Assembly: GCA_013399875.1 (NCBI GenBank)
Contig: VXAZ01005564.1
Location: forward strand, 1,323,603 to 1,387,602
Direction: 5' to 3'
Origin: Gymnorhina tibicen
Taxonomy: Eukaryota > Chordata > Aves > Passeriformes > Artamidae
DNA: 64,000 nucleotides
In this document: piece by piece, positions 11,851 through 26,400 of the stretch
Numbering within the stretch: position 1 is the first letter of the stretch
Layout: every line of letters starts with the position of its first letter
The notes under the pieces: generated by a model
Databases searched by the model: none
Seen by the model: the letters and a program-made list of their open reading frames with translations, nothing else
What the model was told of the DNA's origin: nothing
Translations under genes and position numbers: made by a program

Positions 11851-14800
11851 AGCAAATGTAAAGATTTTCTCCTCTCTGAGACCTGCTTCACAAGCTGTTT
11901 GAGCAAAGGATCTATTCTGATATTGCTCAGAAAGCCATTTTCGGCAAGAAGAGGAATGTAGGATTTTTACCAACTGGTCTGTTGGGCCAAACTGCACATT
12001 TTTGGGAGCTGTGTTGCTCACATAAGGTGCTGCACGATGCTGTTAATGCACGGGGGCTGGAGGAGTGCCTGAGCTGTTTATGGGAATGTCTTTAATTGTT
12101 CAGCAGATTTTAAAGATAATTAACCATATTGTTATTAAAAAAAAAAAAGGTGCTGAAAGAGCTTTGTCATGGATTTCTTTCCTTCGTTTATAGAAAGAGT
12201 TCAGTGGAATATTTAGACTAAGACAAATAAGACCAGTTGCAGTAGGAAGAGAAGAAAATCTTCGAAGGAGAGAGGATCCTGCACCTGGGACTAGTCTGAA
12301 ACTGAGACTCTCATCATAACAGAGAGAGCTTGTGCAGGAGGGAATTTTAAATCTCCCTGGACTCTCACACTGTGTATCTGTATATGGAATAAATAAATCA
12401 TATTATTAGGGTGTTGCAAGGACAGAGATTACTGGAGATAGGCTCTAATCCTGTCTCCTTCAGAAACAAGGACTGAGAATTACCTCTTAAAATTGGGATT
12501 GATTACAATACCTACACTTAGGGTGTGAAACCCAAGAGGCTTTGTCTCCTCACCTCTTCCTTTCTTCAATATTTTGAATACCAAGAAAAAAAACAGCGAT
12601 GATTGCTCTGACACGTCAAAGAAACCATCATGAACATATATTCTAAATTACTTTATTATTTTCATTCTCTGATGATTTTTCTAATCAAAACTTGCTTGGT
12701 TTACTCTTGCTGATGGAAAAATTTTGCCTGTCAGTGGCAAATGGTCAGTGGCTGACTCCTTGTGAAGTGCACACACAAAAGCTTTGCCATATTTAGGCAT
12801 CACTCTATCTGGACATGGGGTTATTACCTGCCTCCCAGGACATGCTGACCTTCCACTAATCACTAACGGGGCAGGAGATCCCAGAATTCATGTGAATGGG
12901 TAACGCCCAGAGCATTAATGTTGTGCTTCACAGCATCACTGACTATCGCAATCATCTTCAGAGCCTCAACTTGTTCTTCTCTGCCTCAGAGTTTCCCAAA
13001 GTACCACTACCCCGACAGGAAGGTGAGACACAGATGGGGATGAGCTTCCTCAGTCAACTCGCCACTGTTCCTGGTTGGAGTTGGAAATGCTCAAACTACT
13101 GGTTTTATGGCTCTGAAAATCAAAATTCTCCATCCAGTTCAACTGCCAATTACACATATGCAGCAGAAAAACATTACCAACTCTTTAATTCTATTAAGGG
13201 TTCATTGCATTTCAACTTCTATTCCAAAATTAGGAGCTAGACAAAGCTTTATGCATCCTACTTCACAAAACACCACTTCCGCATTATTCCTGATCCAGAA
13301 ACGGAGGAATGAAAGACTGGGGGAATATAGCAATTTATCCTGAAGTGTTTCAGATCCCAAGGTCTTCCTCTACAGCCATGAACACATGGACTTCGCAGCT
13401 GATCAGCCCATGAAGGAGGAGTAGGAAAATTATGGTGAACTCATGTGTCAGGACGCTGATACAAACACCAAAGAGACCAACTTCCACTCCACTTTTACAT
13501 TATACGTTCTCTGCATAAAAATTCTACCTGTGCATAAATCTACAGCAAAGAGAAGAGAAACCTGAGGCAGAGAGAATATCCTGGGAACACCTAGCACACC
13601 GTCAGCCCACAGAACCGTGCTGCTCGGAGGGAGGCAGAATTCCAGAGGGTCACATAACGGGACCGTGGTCTTGAGTCACAGCTTGATTATGGGATACCGA
13701 CCCTGCACTTGTGCAAGGTGAATTTAGCCTGAGAGGGTCCCATTTTCCAACAGCCCTACAGAGAGAGAAATAAATCCCTCAAGAACTTGCAGAGAGCTGG
13801 AAACAGAGTGAGACAGCTCAAGTGATCCACACTTACACTTATTATTAGAAGTGAGAGAAAGCTGCAAATAAGCCTGTGAATATTCTGTTTCACTGCATTC
13901 AAGTTGTTTTCCAACCTGATTCTTCAAGTGAGCTCCTACACATCAATCTGTGCAAACACCAGAGCAAAAACCTGCGTGTCACTCACGACTTTGGTGTGCT
14001 GCTTGATCAGGACAAGGAGAAGGAACAGGTTTTGAGATTGTTGCACTGAGACGAGGTTTTGCCTAAAAATAATGTACCTTAAAGGTGTTTTAAAAAGTGG
14101 ATTTTAAATTCGTGTTCATTTTTAGTACTTGCATCAACCCCTTTTCCAAGCAGGAAAAAGAACACCATGTGACTTGGATACCCCTTACAAAGAGCTGAAA
14201 TTTTAAATGTTGGAAACCCACAATGAAGCGCTGGCAGCCAATCCACTGACAAAGAATGAATCAGGAAATCAGCTCAAATAACGAATACATTGAGAACTTC
14301 ATAATAAAGTCAATTACAATTCATGCACAGAAAACAGACACCATTCATCCACTATCATCCGGTGAACAAATCCCTGAATTCCCCGTTATCTGAGTGTGCT
14401 TCCCTAACAAAGCTGGATCTTGTAACAGCTTTCTAATTCAGCATTTTCTGACAGTGAGGGAGTGGGAGAACCTACATGGAACATGCGGAGTGTCAGTTTT
14501 CCTAAGGGCCAGATTTAGCAGTGCCTCCTGGCCATCCTACTGCTGGGAATCATCCCACAGTAGAATTTAGGCTGTGGACACATCCCACCAAGCAGCTCAG
14601 CAATCTTTGTGGGACACTGCAACCAACTGCAAAGTTGGACCTTTGTCAAATAGCTGTTTTAACCTGAGGTGAAAGCCTGGCCACAAAGAGTGAAGTTTTA
14701 GATTTGGCTTCAGCAGAGCCAGGTTCGAGTTTGGCTTGTTGGCAAGCAAGGGACAGGAGGTAGAAGCACGTTTTCCCTGTAGGTGCTCCTTTGTATTCCT

Positions 14801-17800
14801 ACACCACTTTCATCCACTCCCGTGTGCTCCAAAATCTTTAGCCAGACAGCTCGTTTGCATATGCTTTTGAGATACTAATTAAACACGTACAAACAAAGAA
14901 AAACCTTGCAGCAAAAGAGAAAGCACAAAGAAATTAAGGAACTTACTTCAGAAGTCTTGGGTAAGCCACTCAATTGGGTTTTCCCCACAGATTCCCCTCC
15001 TGCCTTGACTTCCCCGATCCACACACTCCACTAATTCCAGCAGTGAATCCATATATTCACAAATCGAGTAACTTATAGACACCAACCACAAAGCTCCATG
15101 AGCATGACTGCACACAAGCACATGCTTGTTTAAAGAGGGATCTGGAACACCTTGAGAAATGTGTACAACATGCTCCATTCATCTGCTGGCTCCTTGAATT
15201 TTTCTGTCTGAAACAATGCAGCAGCTACAAAAAAACCCAACCCAAAAGCATCAAAAAAACACAAAACCACAACGCTGAAATATTGAACCAGTAAAATAAA
15301 CCTGGAAATTCTATATGAGTTCTAGCACAGAGGTGACAACAGGGGAAAAGGGATCAGTCTGGAAAACCAACATGCTTTCAGGCAAAATTGGAAATCACAA
15401 CTGTGAAACTAGAATTTTAGATGATCAGTTCAAATGTATTCTTTCTCTAGCTCCACATTTCAGCACTACAAATGCACCAAGCTCCCTCTAATACTGACCT
15501 TCTCTGCCAAGGAAGTTTCCCAGAGAGAAAAAGATCTCAAACTCAACTCTTTAAATCATACAAATAAGAATTCTTTTTTTTACAGCTTGCCACAAAAGTG
15601 CAAGGTTTCCTCAGGTCTACATAGGGCCCAGAATATTTAGTCTTCAGATAGTACTTGACAGGTAATAATGGCTTATCTTGTTAATTTTGCTCTTGGGAAA
15701 ACGGCAAGAGGTGATCAACTCCTGCTCCCTTTTTGTATGTTTGTTTCCTATCACAGACTTTTTTTTTCCACAATGAAATGCAGATAAGTGCACCTCAACA
15801 AGATAAAGAGTGAGATGGGTGCAATTAAGTCTATGGAGTAATTTGTTTTCTACAAGACCCACGACTTCAATAACATAACATCTAAAATGCTGGAGGTATC
15901 AAAAAACTGGAAACAAAACCAATAAGAGGAAGATGAAATGTCAGCAGATGGATTAACATCATCGGGAATGTGCCAGATTCTTAAGGCTATATTAAGCAAC
16001 AATTTTTTTTTTCCAAAGCAAATTCTATGATAATTTTAATAACTTTACTGCGGAACTTGACTTCCTTTTTAACATTAATTCCCTATTTTCCTGCTGCTGC
16101 TCATTACCACTCCTGCAGGGCAGGGGGCTGTTCCCAAACTCCTGTCACGTTCCAGCATCTCAGCTGGGCTACGGATCCCTCACCTTGAAGGCTTCACTGC
16201 AAAGTTCTCAGTTGTTGCTACAAACGCTCATAATGTCAACATAATCACCATTCCAAATGATGTCATCTTCAGTTTTTTTGTTTAATTTGCACACTCTCCC
16301 TCCCCACCCCCGGAAAAAAAAAGGAAAAAAGTGTGGTTTCCTTCCAGCTGATTTGCTGTGCTTGTCAGCCATCACCTATGTGCTGGCTGTCCCAGGGTCT
16401 GAACACAACCCCCTCAGGGGATGTCTATATATAAAATATGTGAGACTCAACGGACAGCTGATTTAATATGACCTTATCAGCTTATGGCACAGTGTCTCCT
16501 ACCATTTTTCTCTGACAAAATTGAGGTGCTTTTGGCAGAAGGCAATAGATACACACCATATCATATTTAGCTCCATCCCCAGGAATTTAACAAGACTGAT
16601 GCAGCCCTTCCTACCATTTTTTTCCCCTCTTAAAATGGGATTTTCAAGAACATTGAAAAAAATGGCACATCACTGCCTAAACGCCCAGCTTCGCTGTCAA
16701 AGGAACAAAGGCTTTATGGGGCAGTTTGTTCCTTTACATAAGAACTCTTTTATTTGTGTTTTGAGGGGTTTTATTTTCCAACGACCCTTGGTAAGACCAG
16801 CACGAGCCCGCAGAAAGAACAGAAATTCCTGCACATGGGAGAACTCCCAGTTGAGCTGAGGATGGAAACTGCAGCCGTGAGCAGTGTAAATACACAAGGG
16901 AAGCAACTGTAAAGTTTAGCTTATGGGATGCCTGGCCAGCTGCTGTCACTTTGCAAATGCTATTTCTGGACACAGCAGCAGGGTTGACACACAGCCTGTT
17001 GCCATCCACACCTCTGCATTTTCCAAGGTAAAAGGAAGCTGGAAAATGGAACTTGGGCACGGCTGTGCTTGGTTCTGGTTCCAGCCCAGCCATCCAGGTC
17101 TACAATCTTCTTCCTCCCTGCGCTTTCCCAGTGTGGATGTAGTCACAACTCCCTTTGCAAGGAGCACAAGACACGCTGGTAAGTGAATCTAAATGTGTGC
17201 CATTGCTCCCTGTGGCCTCCTGCACCACTGGGGGCTGGATTTTCAATTAATTCCTATTAAACCATCAGCTCCCTTTAGGAACCGCTCTTGATTCTGTGTA
17301 AGTTTGTTCTAATTAGCACCAAATAACAAAAGTATAACAGCAGCACCTACTCTCCCAACATTTTTAACAAGCTGTCAGAGAAGGAACAGTGTGAATAACA
17401 GCTGAGTTTAATATGTTACTTTGCCTTTTTTTTTTTAATCCCTGCATTGTTGTTTTTAATATTTCTGGGTGACCAAAGCAACCAATTTTGAGGTCAAATT
17501 AATACACAGAAATTCTTATAGTTCCTTGACACACAGAGGTCAAGCTTGATAAAAAAAATAACCCCATGAAGAAATCTCCTCAGATGACTCCGGGATGTGT
17601 CATCTGACACATTTATTGCTCAGGGTCCCTGCCAAAGCCATTCAATATATAATTGTCTCAGCTGTGCAACAACCCTTATTCCTGTGCATCCAAATCCTTC
17701 AGCTTTCTCCAGGAGAATTTTAATGGAAATCTTTTTCAAACATCGAAATAATTGTGTATTATTGAATGTCTGAGGTGTTTTTCCCTTTATCAGAGATCTG

Positions 17801-19449
17801 ATCTACAGGTGATAAAAACAGCAATTTACTCTCACCACTGATGAAATGTCCCCATCTGAGAACTTCAGGGATGCAGGAACTCATCCCACCACGTTCCTGC
17901 AAGACCTGAAAGCTCCTATAGGCTCCACCAGGAGCAGAGAGCCCTCCAAGAGGCATTTGCAGTAAATCTTTCGTGTTACCCATTTAACTAAAGAAGAGAT
18001 GTAGTAAGAAAATGAGGGGGGGAAAGAAAAATCATTGATTGCTTCTTGATATAAATGATATTGATCCCGATTCAGGAAGTCCCTGATCCTCAGATCACTG
18101 GAGACTAGGGAAGCATCGCTGTTGGCCCTGTTTCTGTAACCCCTCCTGCACATCCGTTTGCCAGCCCTGAGTGAGAGCAGTGAGTCACTCTCCGGTTTGA
18201 AGAGGTGCCTCCCCCTGGCTTCCACACAACACTGCTCTCTTTTCCCGTGAAAATCCACAGAATGTGTCCCACCTTGTTTGGACACCTTCAGACGGCACAG
18301 CAGATGTTTCCTCAGAAATTCCCCTTGAAGTCATAGGAGCTCTTCCAATTCCTGCCACCTGAGAATGCTGCCTACTGCTCAAACCCGACCCGCCATCCCA
18401 CCGCAAACATTTACATGGAAAACAGGTTCAGGGAAGGAGAGATTGACAGCTTCATTCCTGATATCCTAATTGTGGGCTGGACAGCAATTTATCTTGTCTC
18501 TGATCAAACCTACCAGCTATGAACAAAGTTTCACAACTGCAGGAGGCTTTGTGTTGCAACTTGCCACCAAAAATGTGGCATCCTGCACTATGGCTGAAGT
18601 GTTCAATGCGCACAGATCTGTTCTTGTGGCTAACAGGACTTTTATTATAGGATTTTTGTTGTTGTTGTACCGAAGAGATGCAGCTCTGCTCTTTGAAGTT
18701 TAAGACTAGTTGTAAATTCCTTGAAGTCAGCCCTATTTCCTTTTATATTAGCATGTTAACAAGCTTTGGAAGACTGACAGACCTTACAGGAAGACACAGC
18801 TGGGTGCTCCTCTAGTCTGGGCTTAATGAAAACCAGAACATGAAGGCTGAACTCTGGCTTGTCTGCTGTTTACAGACTCGGCAGGAAGAATCCACTGCCC
18901 CAGCGATGAAGGCATAACGTCCTCATCAAATACTGATACTTTCTGTACTACCCAAGAAAACAGTTGGGATTAATTAAGAAAGGAAATGCCACAATATTTT
19001 AAATTACTTCTGTAGCTTAAACCTTTGTACCAGATGAAGTCCGACAATCAATGAAAAAAACCCCAAAACAGCAAAACAAAACAAACAACAAAAAAACCAA
19101 CCTGCCCTGTGGAATACTGTGAAGATGGGATTTTGCAAAAGGAATTGATTAAAGAGTGAGGGCCCAACCACGAGTGTGATCCAGATCTGGACCAAGAAGA
19201 AGCAGGTTACCTTTCAACTCCTCCATGGTACTGTGGGCCAAGTGAAAACGTGAAAGATCAGGAAGAATAAAAGATTATGCTCCCAACACTCTAAGTCAGT
19301 AAAGGAGTAGAGAGCAATCCCAAAAATCCATTGGGAATCAGTGTTTATCAGGATGACACTGATTTCAAAGGATGCTCCAGGGGTGCCTGTCCCACAGACA
19401 ATGTATAACAGAAGCCTTCTGGAGGCAGTTCTAGGGCCACCTTTCGCAT
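11851..19449. other. Unique noncoding DNA, no gene seen
   Basis: A long AT-rich stretch of unique sequence. It contains a 12-base A run at 12137-12148, A-rich tracts at 15228-15273 and 19052-19101, and a C-rich then A-rich junction near 16292-16330. A POU-type GCATATGC palindrome lies at 14857-14864. Two AGGTCA-containing words lie near 17490 and 17537. No exon or RNA gene is recognised, and all open frames are short. Confidence 0.5.
14850..14885. promoter_or_regulatory. POU-dimer-like motif next to a homeodomain word
   Basis: TTTGCATATGC at 14854-14864 contains the palindrome GCATATGC, close to the MORE element bound by POU-factor dimers. An ATTAA homeodomain word follows about 13 bases downstream. 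The motif match is seen directly; function is inference. Confidence 0.25.
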
Positions 19450-19512
19450 TATTTGGGTTGGAAGCATCCTCCCATTCCTGGGAATCCCTTATGTTGCTCC
19501 AGCCCTTTTACA
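19450..19512 (-). mobile_element. Probable degraded CR1 LINE fragment
   Basis: TTTGGGTTGGAAG at about 19452-19464 matches the reverse complement of the avian CR1 3' end. It is followed by CATTCC and then TTGCTCCAGCCC, which appear in the same order in CR1 with intervening segments missing. The copy is short, diverged and internally deleted, so chance similarity cannot be excluded. The orientation would put the CR1 3' end on the left. Confidence 0.4.
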
Positions 19513-20360
19513 CCTCGAGCTCTTTCCTTTCCTTTTCTGCTTGTCCAGGCCCTGATTGTTGAAAAACAAGTTCTAGAGAGCTAAAAGGGAGACTGAGCTG
19601 TGCTGCTGCATTCTGGAGCTCTAATATCTCTGGAGAATATCCAGGAATATCGTCTCTACCCTGGATTTAACAGCAGATTTTACTATGGCATCTATTTACA
19701 TACACTTCTTTTGATTTAATGAAATATATGCTTCAACACACTCGTAGTACACGTCTAATTTCCACATGCATAAGAGATAATTGTACATATAAATCAAATA
19801 AATTTGGCACAACTGGCCAATTCGAGTGAACACCACACACAGCTGCATTTTTCCCACCAATCCATAATTCTTAGGAAAGTCTAGAGTCAAATGCATGGAA
19901 GGAAAGAACACCCACAGGCTGAATAAAACCCACTTTCACATTACTGTTTTACATCCTTTTTTAACGAGATCTGGTTATCAAAGGCCAAGACAAAGCTACT
20001 TTCTTGGAGTGCAGTTTTCAACTCAACCAGGCAGAGTTTTGCTTTCGCTGTTATTACAGCAGCATCCTTAAAATCCCTAAATGTTGGCAGCAAAGATAAC
20101 CTTTAAACACTGTCCTCCCTCACCAAGCGGATGCTGCGTTTTCACGCATGCTTAGAGCATTTTGCTGCGTGCCAGATTTCCATGTGCACCTGGTTATGCA
20201 ACCAAAATATCCAGCCAGAAACGTAAATAACACAAAGTCTGCAAAGTCTTAGGCTGCGTCGTTGAGCATTCAAAGTGGAAGTTCAGAATCTGCTTTGATG
20301 AACACTTAAAATAAATCAGGGAAAGGCAGCCAGCCTGGTGGGTATTCCCAGGCCCTTCAG
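19513..20360. other. Unique noncoding DNA, no gene seen
   Basis: AT-rich unique sequence. No repeat, exon or RNA gene is recognised. Confidence 0.55.
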
Positions 20361-20438
20361 GGGAACACTGGTGACTGACTGGGAATGTATTGGTCATGGG
20401 GAACTGACTGACTGGGAACATACTGGTCTAGAACTGGT
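20361..20438. repeat. Imperfect 33-bp tandem repeat (about 2.4 copies)
   Basis: GACTGACTGGGAA begins at 20373 and again at 20406, giving a 33-bp period. The two units differ at scattered positions, for example TGTATTGGTC against CATACTGGTC. A partial copy (GGGAACACTGGT) precedes them at 20361-20372. This is a small, diverged minisatellite. Confidence 0.75.
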
Positions 20439-23400
20439 GCAGACTTAAGACCACTGAGTTGTTCGCATTAATAGGCAAAACCCCCCAAAATCTCCACGTC
20501 CTACAAATCAAATCCATAAGCATTTATTAAACAAACAAGATCAGAGTCCTTTACCAGGTGCAGGAAACGTGGTGAACCCAGCAGAAGCAACAATGCTTTC
20601 ATTGCCAAGGGGATTTAAACCGATGATTTCAAAACGCAGATATAAGACATTCGGAAAATCTGCCTCCTGTTTCATTATAAACCATAAAGCCTTTGTGTAG
20701 CTGGGTTTGCCTCAACTTTGCTGGACCCAGTGCAGCTTCTGAATAGGCTTTTTATAAGGCAGGAGATGTCAGTTAAATTAAAAACAAAAAGAAAAGCACA
20801 GCCCAGTAATCTAGGATCAGGACAGAAGCCAAAACGTTCAGGTTTATAGATGTAGGAAATGCTTTTTACGTGCCTCATGCACTATTTATTCTCATGGGTC
20901 AGTTGGTGGTGACAGCATCCAAATTAAAGATCTTCCTCTGACTTTAAAACACATCCTGTGCCCTTCACCTGGCTGGTGTAGCCAGTCTCTAGAAGTTCAT
21001 ACAATGCTTCATTAGTGCTCATTCATTTGGGAGAGCAGTGCTCCATCTAACCTGAAACGTTATTATGGATCTTTATTTATTCCACAGTCCTACTTCCCAT
21101 TAGAATTGTAACTCAACCTATTAAAAAATTTTGCAACTTCATCAAATAAGATCAATCAGTTGAATTATCTCCCTGCTTCTGTTATTATCCTAACATTTCA
21201 TTTTAAATCTCTGCTTCTGACTCTGAGAATTCATAAAAGAGGAACTGTTCTATAAATAACATACAGAAAGTTTTGACTAATGTGGAATGAATGTGCTCCT
21301 CTCACAATCTCCATGTAACCTCCATAATGTCAAGCCCCTGAGTGATTTTGTTGATTATGTACAGCATCCTGACATGCAAACTCACAATTTAGCCTGAAGA
21401 CATTTGCAATTAATTAATTAATCCCAACAGAAATTATCAAAACTCATTCACCGGGCATTGCACAGCCAGCAGCAAGCAAGAAGAGACTTTTCAACCACAG
21501 AGAAGAAGAATTCTTCAAGCAGAAACAAAGCCTGCTGCAGAAAACAAAATGTAAATCTTGGAACAAAGCAAGCTTCCTGTTAAAGCATGGATGCACAACG
21601 AGTCGCCCAGGGGTTGCATGAGGTCCTTGCAGACCTACTTTGATGCCCGTCACCCTTCCCTGAAGGCTTTGAGAGCTGTGTCTGGCCTCTGACATGGATA
21701 ACCACAACATCCCAACCTATCACAGAAACACTAACTTGACAAATAAGCAGAAGATGCCTCAAAATCTTAGGGAGGTGTTGATGTTTGGTGTCTTTTTTCC
21801 TTTGAATGGGCAAGAGCTACGTGTTCCTTTTGCACAAAGCAACAGACACAGCAAGGAGGAGCTGGTTGAAAACCCTTCATTTGAAGGTGCTTTTCAAACT
21901 CAGATAATACTTTATTAAATGCAGAGAGGGTGTTTGCATCCCATGTGCTCTCCAACCCAGTTTCAGCGTAGCTGCAGCCCCTTTGGAAGGAGCTGTGACT
22001 GATTTCAGGTGATGGCACAAGTCTGACATTTCTGCCGTGCGTTACGCGCTCGAGTAAGCCTGGGCTTACAGTGACTTGGCTGGGGGAGTGAGACACCAGC
22101 AATGCTGAGCTGCAGGAGGGGGAAGGAAGAAATCCCATGGAAAATGCAACTAAATACAGCTGCTTGCAGCTGGTGGGTGGGATTGGGTATTAAATTTCAG
22201 TCCTGTGTTACAGCACCTGCAGAAAATGCAGCTACGATGCAGCTCTGCCACAGCACCCACTGCATCCCTCTTCCAAAAACCAGATTAAACTGATTCCTTT
22301 CGGGCTTTCAACCCCTTTGTGGATGCTTTCAGAAAGGCACATTTTGAAGCTGTTGTGTTGAGAGATCTGAGTAAGAGAGAAAATATCAAAAAGCAAATTC
22401 AAGAACAACCGTAGGTACGTGTTGGTGCTGTGTAGTGCCTCAGCTCTACCAGACTAAATCAGAACAGTTTCTGAACAGAGCTTGTTGATAAATAACTTTT
22501 TATAACGTAAAATATATAAGTTAAACAAAATAATAATAATCTGGGATCAGGACAAAAAAGACAAAATAGCAGCAGCAACAGAACTTGAAGTAGAATATTT
22601 CAGGGCAGAATTTCAATTTAGTCAATCAAAGTATTTTGTTCCAATGGAGAAGGAGTCTCTCAGTATTATGCTGACTGTTTTACTCTTTTTTAATATAAAT
22701 GTTCTAAGAAAAAAGCTTCTCTAAAATTTAAAGTCTCACTCTTAATTTCTTTGAATAAAATTTCAGCAAGACCATCACTATTTTGTAAGGGAGCGGGGGG
22801 AAGTCATTTGGACCATCCCAAGGTTTGGTTCCAACCATGTTTTTGTGCAGAAAATTCTTTTGACAAAAGTTTTCCTTCATCCACTTCGGTTTTCTTTGTC
22901 GCCTGCCAAATCCACAGCAGGGATTTTTAAATTTTTATTTTCTTTTCCTGTGATTTTTCCCACCCCACCCCAGGAACCCGTCCCTTCAAGAAGCTCCTGG
23001 TTTTGCTCACTGGTGAGACTGGAAGCATGACTCCGGGCCACCTCAAAGACCATCTGCTCTGCAGGGCCAACCTGCCACTGCTGGATCACATTGTTCTTTC
23101 CTTCCCTAAGATGCTCCAGGGTGAATTTTGCATCTTCCTGGTCCAGTCCAACGTAAAACTCAGCTGCTGGATTGGTAGGAATGTGGCAGGACTAAATCAG
23201 GGCTTCCCAAATAGATTTCCTATGTGCAAAATTTTGATATTTAGCAACTTCTTGCCCTCAAATCAGACACTGAGACTGTGGTGGGTCTGAGGGACACCAG
23301 ATATCTGTGTTTGCCATAGAACAGAACATTCGTACTGAGAATCTGACCCACTCCAACACCTATCCCTCCTTTCCCTTTGGAACTATTTACCACTAACCCA

Positions 23401-26400
23401 CCCAGGGTCCACCACAGTTACACAAACTCCAACTCCACAGAGAGATTTTAGTATTTCGTTCTCCTCTACAACCATTTTTCTTCTGAAAACTTCACACAGA
23501 ATTTGAACTCGAAGCTCTTTACGGCCGAGACAATACGTCATTAATAAATTCTGCAGTGGGATCTCATCTCATCCCATCTCCTGTCTCATGTGCAGGAGCC
23601 ACCACAACATGATCAATAGTTAAGACTCTCTCCACACGGAGTTCCACCACAGATCACACACATAACGAATTATTTTCTGTTTCACTCCCATTCCGTTCAA
23701 TAATGGCTTTGAGAGGCTTCTCCTATAGCTTTTACATTAACTTTCTCCTTCAGTCTGGGACACTTTAAAGAACTGATTAAAATAATAACTTCCTGGTTAT
23801 GTGACTCGTATACTGTGCAGCTTAACATTTTAATTCCTGGTGGTTAAGACTTCCTCTGCATCTCACACAGCACTCTCCCAGTTGCCTCAATTACTTTTCA
23901 AGCAGTATGTATATAACAAGGAATAAAGGAGGATGTGATTGGACAACTGAGCACAGCACAAGGAAAAATTTGCTGAGTTTTGTTTATATTGGATGCTGAG
24001 AACCCATTGTAAAAATTAAAGGGAGGAGGTTTAACCCCTGAGCCTGCTGGGCATTTGCACATCCCCACTTCCTGCTCTGTTCGTTAAGCAAACACAAACC
24101 AGTTCTTCATTTACATTTTTATTTCTTCTAAATATGTCTGTGTTTAGGACAGAGAGAATCTAAATATGTGCAAGATTTAAAAAATGCATTAATGATATAA
24201 ATCTGTCCAGAGCAGCTCCTCAGAAATACACATGGAGAACACGACGATGCAGTTACAAAATCCAGCCCTGGGACTGCAGGTGTCCATCACAAATGGGCAT
24301 TAATGAGCTTTGAGGAGATGTTCACACTGAGCAGATGATAAAGATGCTCTGCAGCTCCCAAGGCTGATATGAGGGAGAGCTGTACAAGTCACCTCCTTTT
24401 AAAAGAAAAAGGCCTGGCAGGGTTTTACCCTTCCAGCTCAGTTCTAAAAAGGGGAAGAATTTCCCTTGGTTTTCCTCTTCTAAAATATCAGAAGGATCAG
24501 TTTTCATCTTCTCTATTTTTGTTGGGTCCCTCAGAGGTATCTGATGGGTTCAAAACTTTCCAAAACAGTGGCCAGGCAGTGGCAGGGAATGAGGCTGAAC
24601 TGCCTGTGGAAGCCAGGGCAGTTCAGGGACTGAAAGTCCCCATTATTTCTCAAACCTGCTTTTTTTCCCTCCATTAGAGTTTCACCAATCTTTGCTAGAG
24701 TCCAAATGCTTCAAAAGTAAGTGAGATTTGACTGGATATATGATGAAACAACAACAAAAAACCACATATCCAAAGAGTCCCTAGAGGAATCCCTTTTTAA
24801 CATCTCACTGCAGCCTTGCTACGGCCATAGACGTTGTCACCGGCATATTTCCCTGATAAAGTCAGATATCTGTGATCCTGTGATGAGTATTTAGGGCCCA
24901 ATTCTCACACAGGTGTCTCTATCTGTCACTACAGAGAGCAAAAATGACCCTTATGAACCTGCACACGCACCAAACAACATCAAGCCGAGGAGTGCACATG
25001 TTGAAAACTGAGCAAGTACTTTTTTTTTGCACTCAGTGACACAGAGAAAACATTGTTTCTCGTGTAGCCCCGAGAAAGGAAGTACTAAAAGATCATTTTT
25101 AAGTATCATAACAATTTTCATACAGCAGCTTCTGTGAAAAGGAGTCCCAGTTATTTAATCCTCTGAATGCAAGCAATCCTGGGATGAATCCATTATGTGA
25201 GTTCCAAAAATTGAAACAAGAGGCACAATTCAGGCCTAAGACAGACTGTAATACACCTCCCCAATCCAGTAGCTGGAGGCTTCAAAGGGAAAGTACAGCT
25301 GAGAAGAAAGAAAAACACAGTGGAACAAATCATCCACCTAAGTGATGTAAAGGGACTGGAATCTGGCCACAACTGTAAGATTTAGATTTCTTACAACATA
25401 GAGGAGAGTGTAAAATACAGCATGACAGGTTGGGTAAACTAAAGGCCCAGGAGCCTCTTCCCACCCTCAAAACAGAGATATCTTAACAGAGGTTGTTTGA
25501 GTCAGAGTGGGCAAAGGAAGAGAGTCAGAGCTCTGCTATTCCAACCTAACATGTCTCTAATTTATTTAAGACCATAACCGACTTAGGAAAGCCACAGAGA
25601 GCCACACTGAGCCATCAGGCCACCCCTGAATTTGCAGATCTTCCCCTTATCTGCTGTAATCTGTTTTAAATCCAATCATCTCTGTTTGAACAAAACTCTT
25701 CTTTCAGAATAACATCTTGACGGAGATGAGAAACTCTTATTTCACTTCACAATATTTTTTCCCCCCTCAAGGCTCAATGCCCTGTTACTTGATGCTTTAC
25801 CTCTAAGGTGAACTTAACGGGCTTCTCCTCCAGCCTTTAGCTCTTCCCATGTCTTTCTTCACTAGATTAGAAACATATATTGCATACCTTGCCCTGGAGG
25901 CACTTATACATGTAACCAGGTCACCTCCCTTCTTAAAAAACTTAACAGACTAAGCCCTTCGGTTCTCACAGCAAGGAATAATATTTGTGAGCTTTTCACT
26001 CTTCTTTCAAAAAAAAAACCAAACCAAAAAATTAATTTGTCTTTGCTCTACTCTCCATACACTGACACAAAGAAGTTCCCATAAAAAGCAGCCACAGTTT
26101 TAAGATGGGTTCAGCCGGTGGGGAGGAAGTTGCTATTTTGCACATCACCACTGCAGTCTTCCTCCAGTGGTGGTCACACGGTGCTTATTCTTAATTTTCA
26201 ATTTTCCATCTCATTTTTGTAAAATGAAGCCAAAATGACGATGAGCATTGATGAGAAGTGTTTAGTGCAGGTCAAAAGAGCAAGGATCGTTCACAAAGTT
26301 CTGCACAAATCCTCTGCATGGCGCCTTCCTGCCAGCTCCCTTCTCGTGCAGGTTTCCATATTTCCACTACAAAGTTCTAATTTCTCTCTCATGTTTCTCT

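Noticed and set aside
14700..14745. tRNA-like B box (GGTTCGAGT near 14722)
   Set aside because: There is no matching A box, no cloverleaf pairing and no terminator-like T run at the right distance.
24885..24930. GGGCCCAATTCT as the start of an old DNA-transposon arm
   Set aside because: The inverted arm that such elements should carry is not seen nearby.
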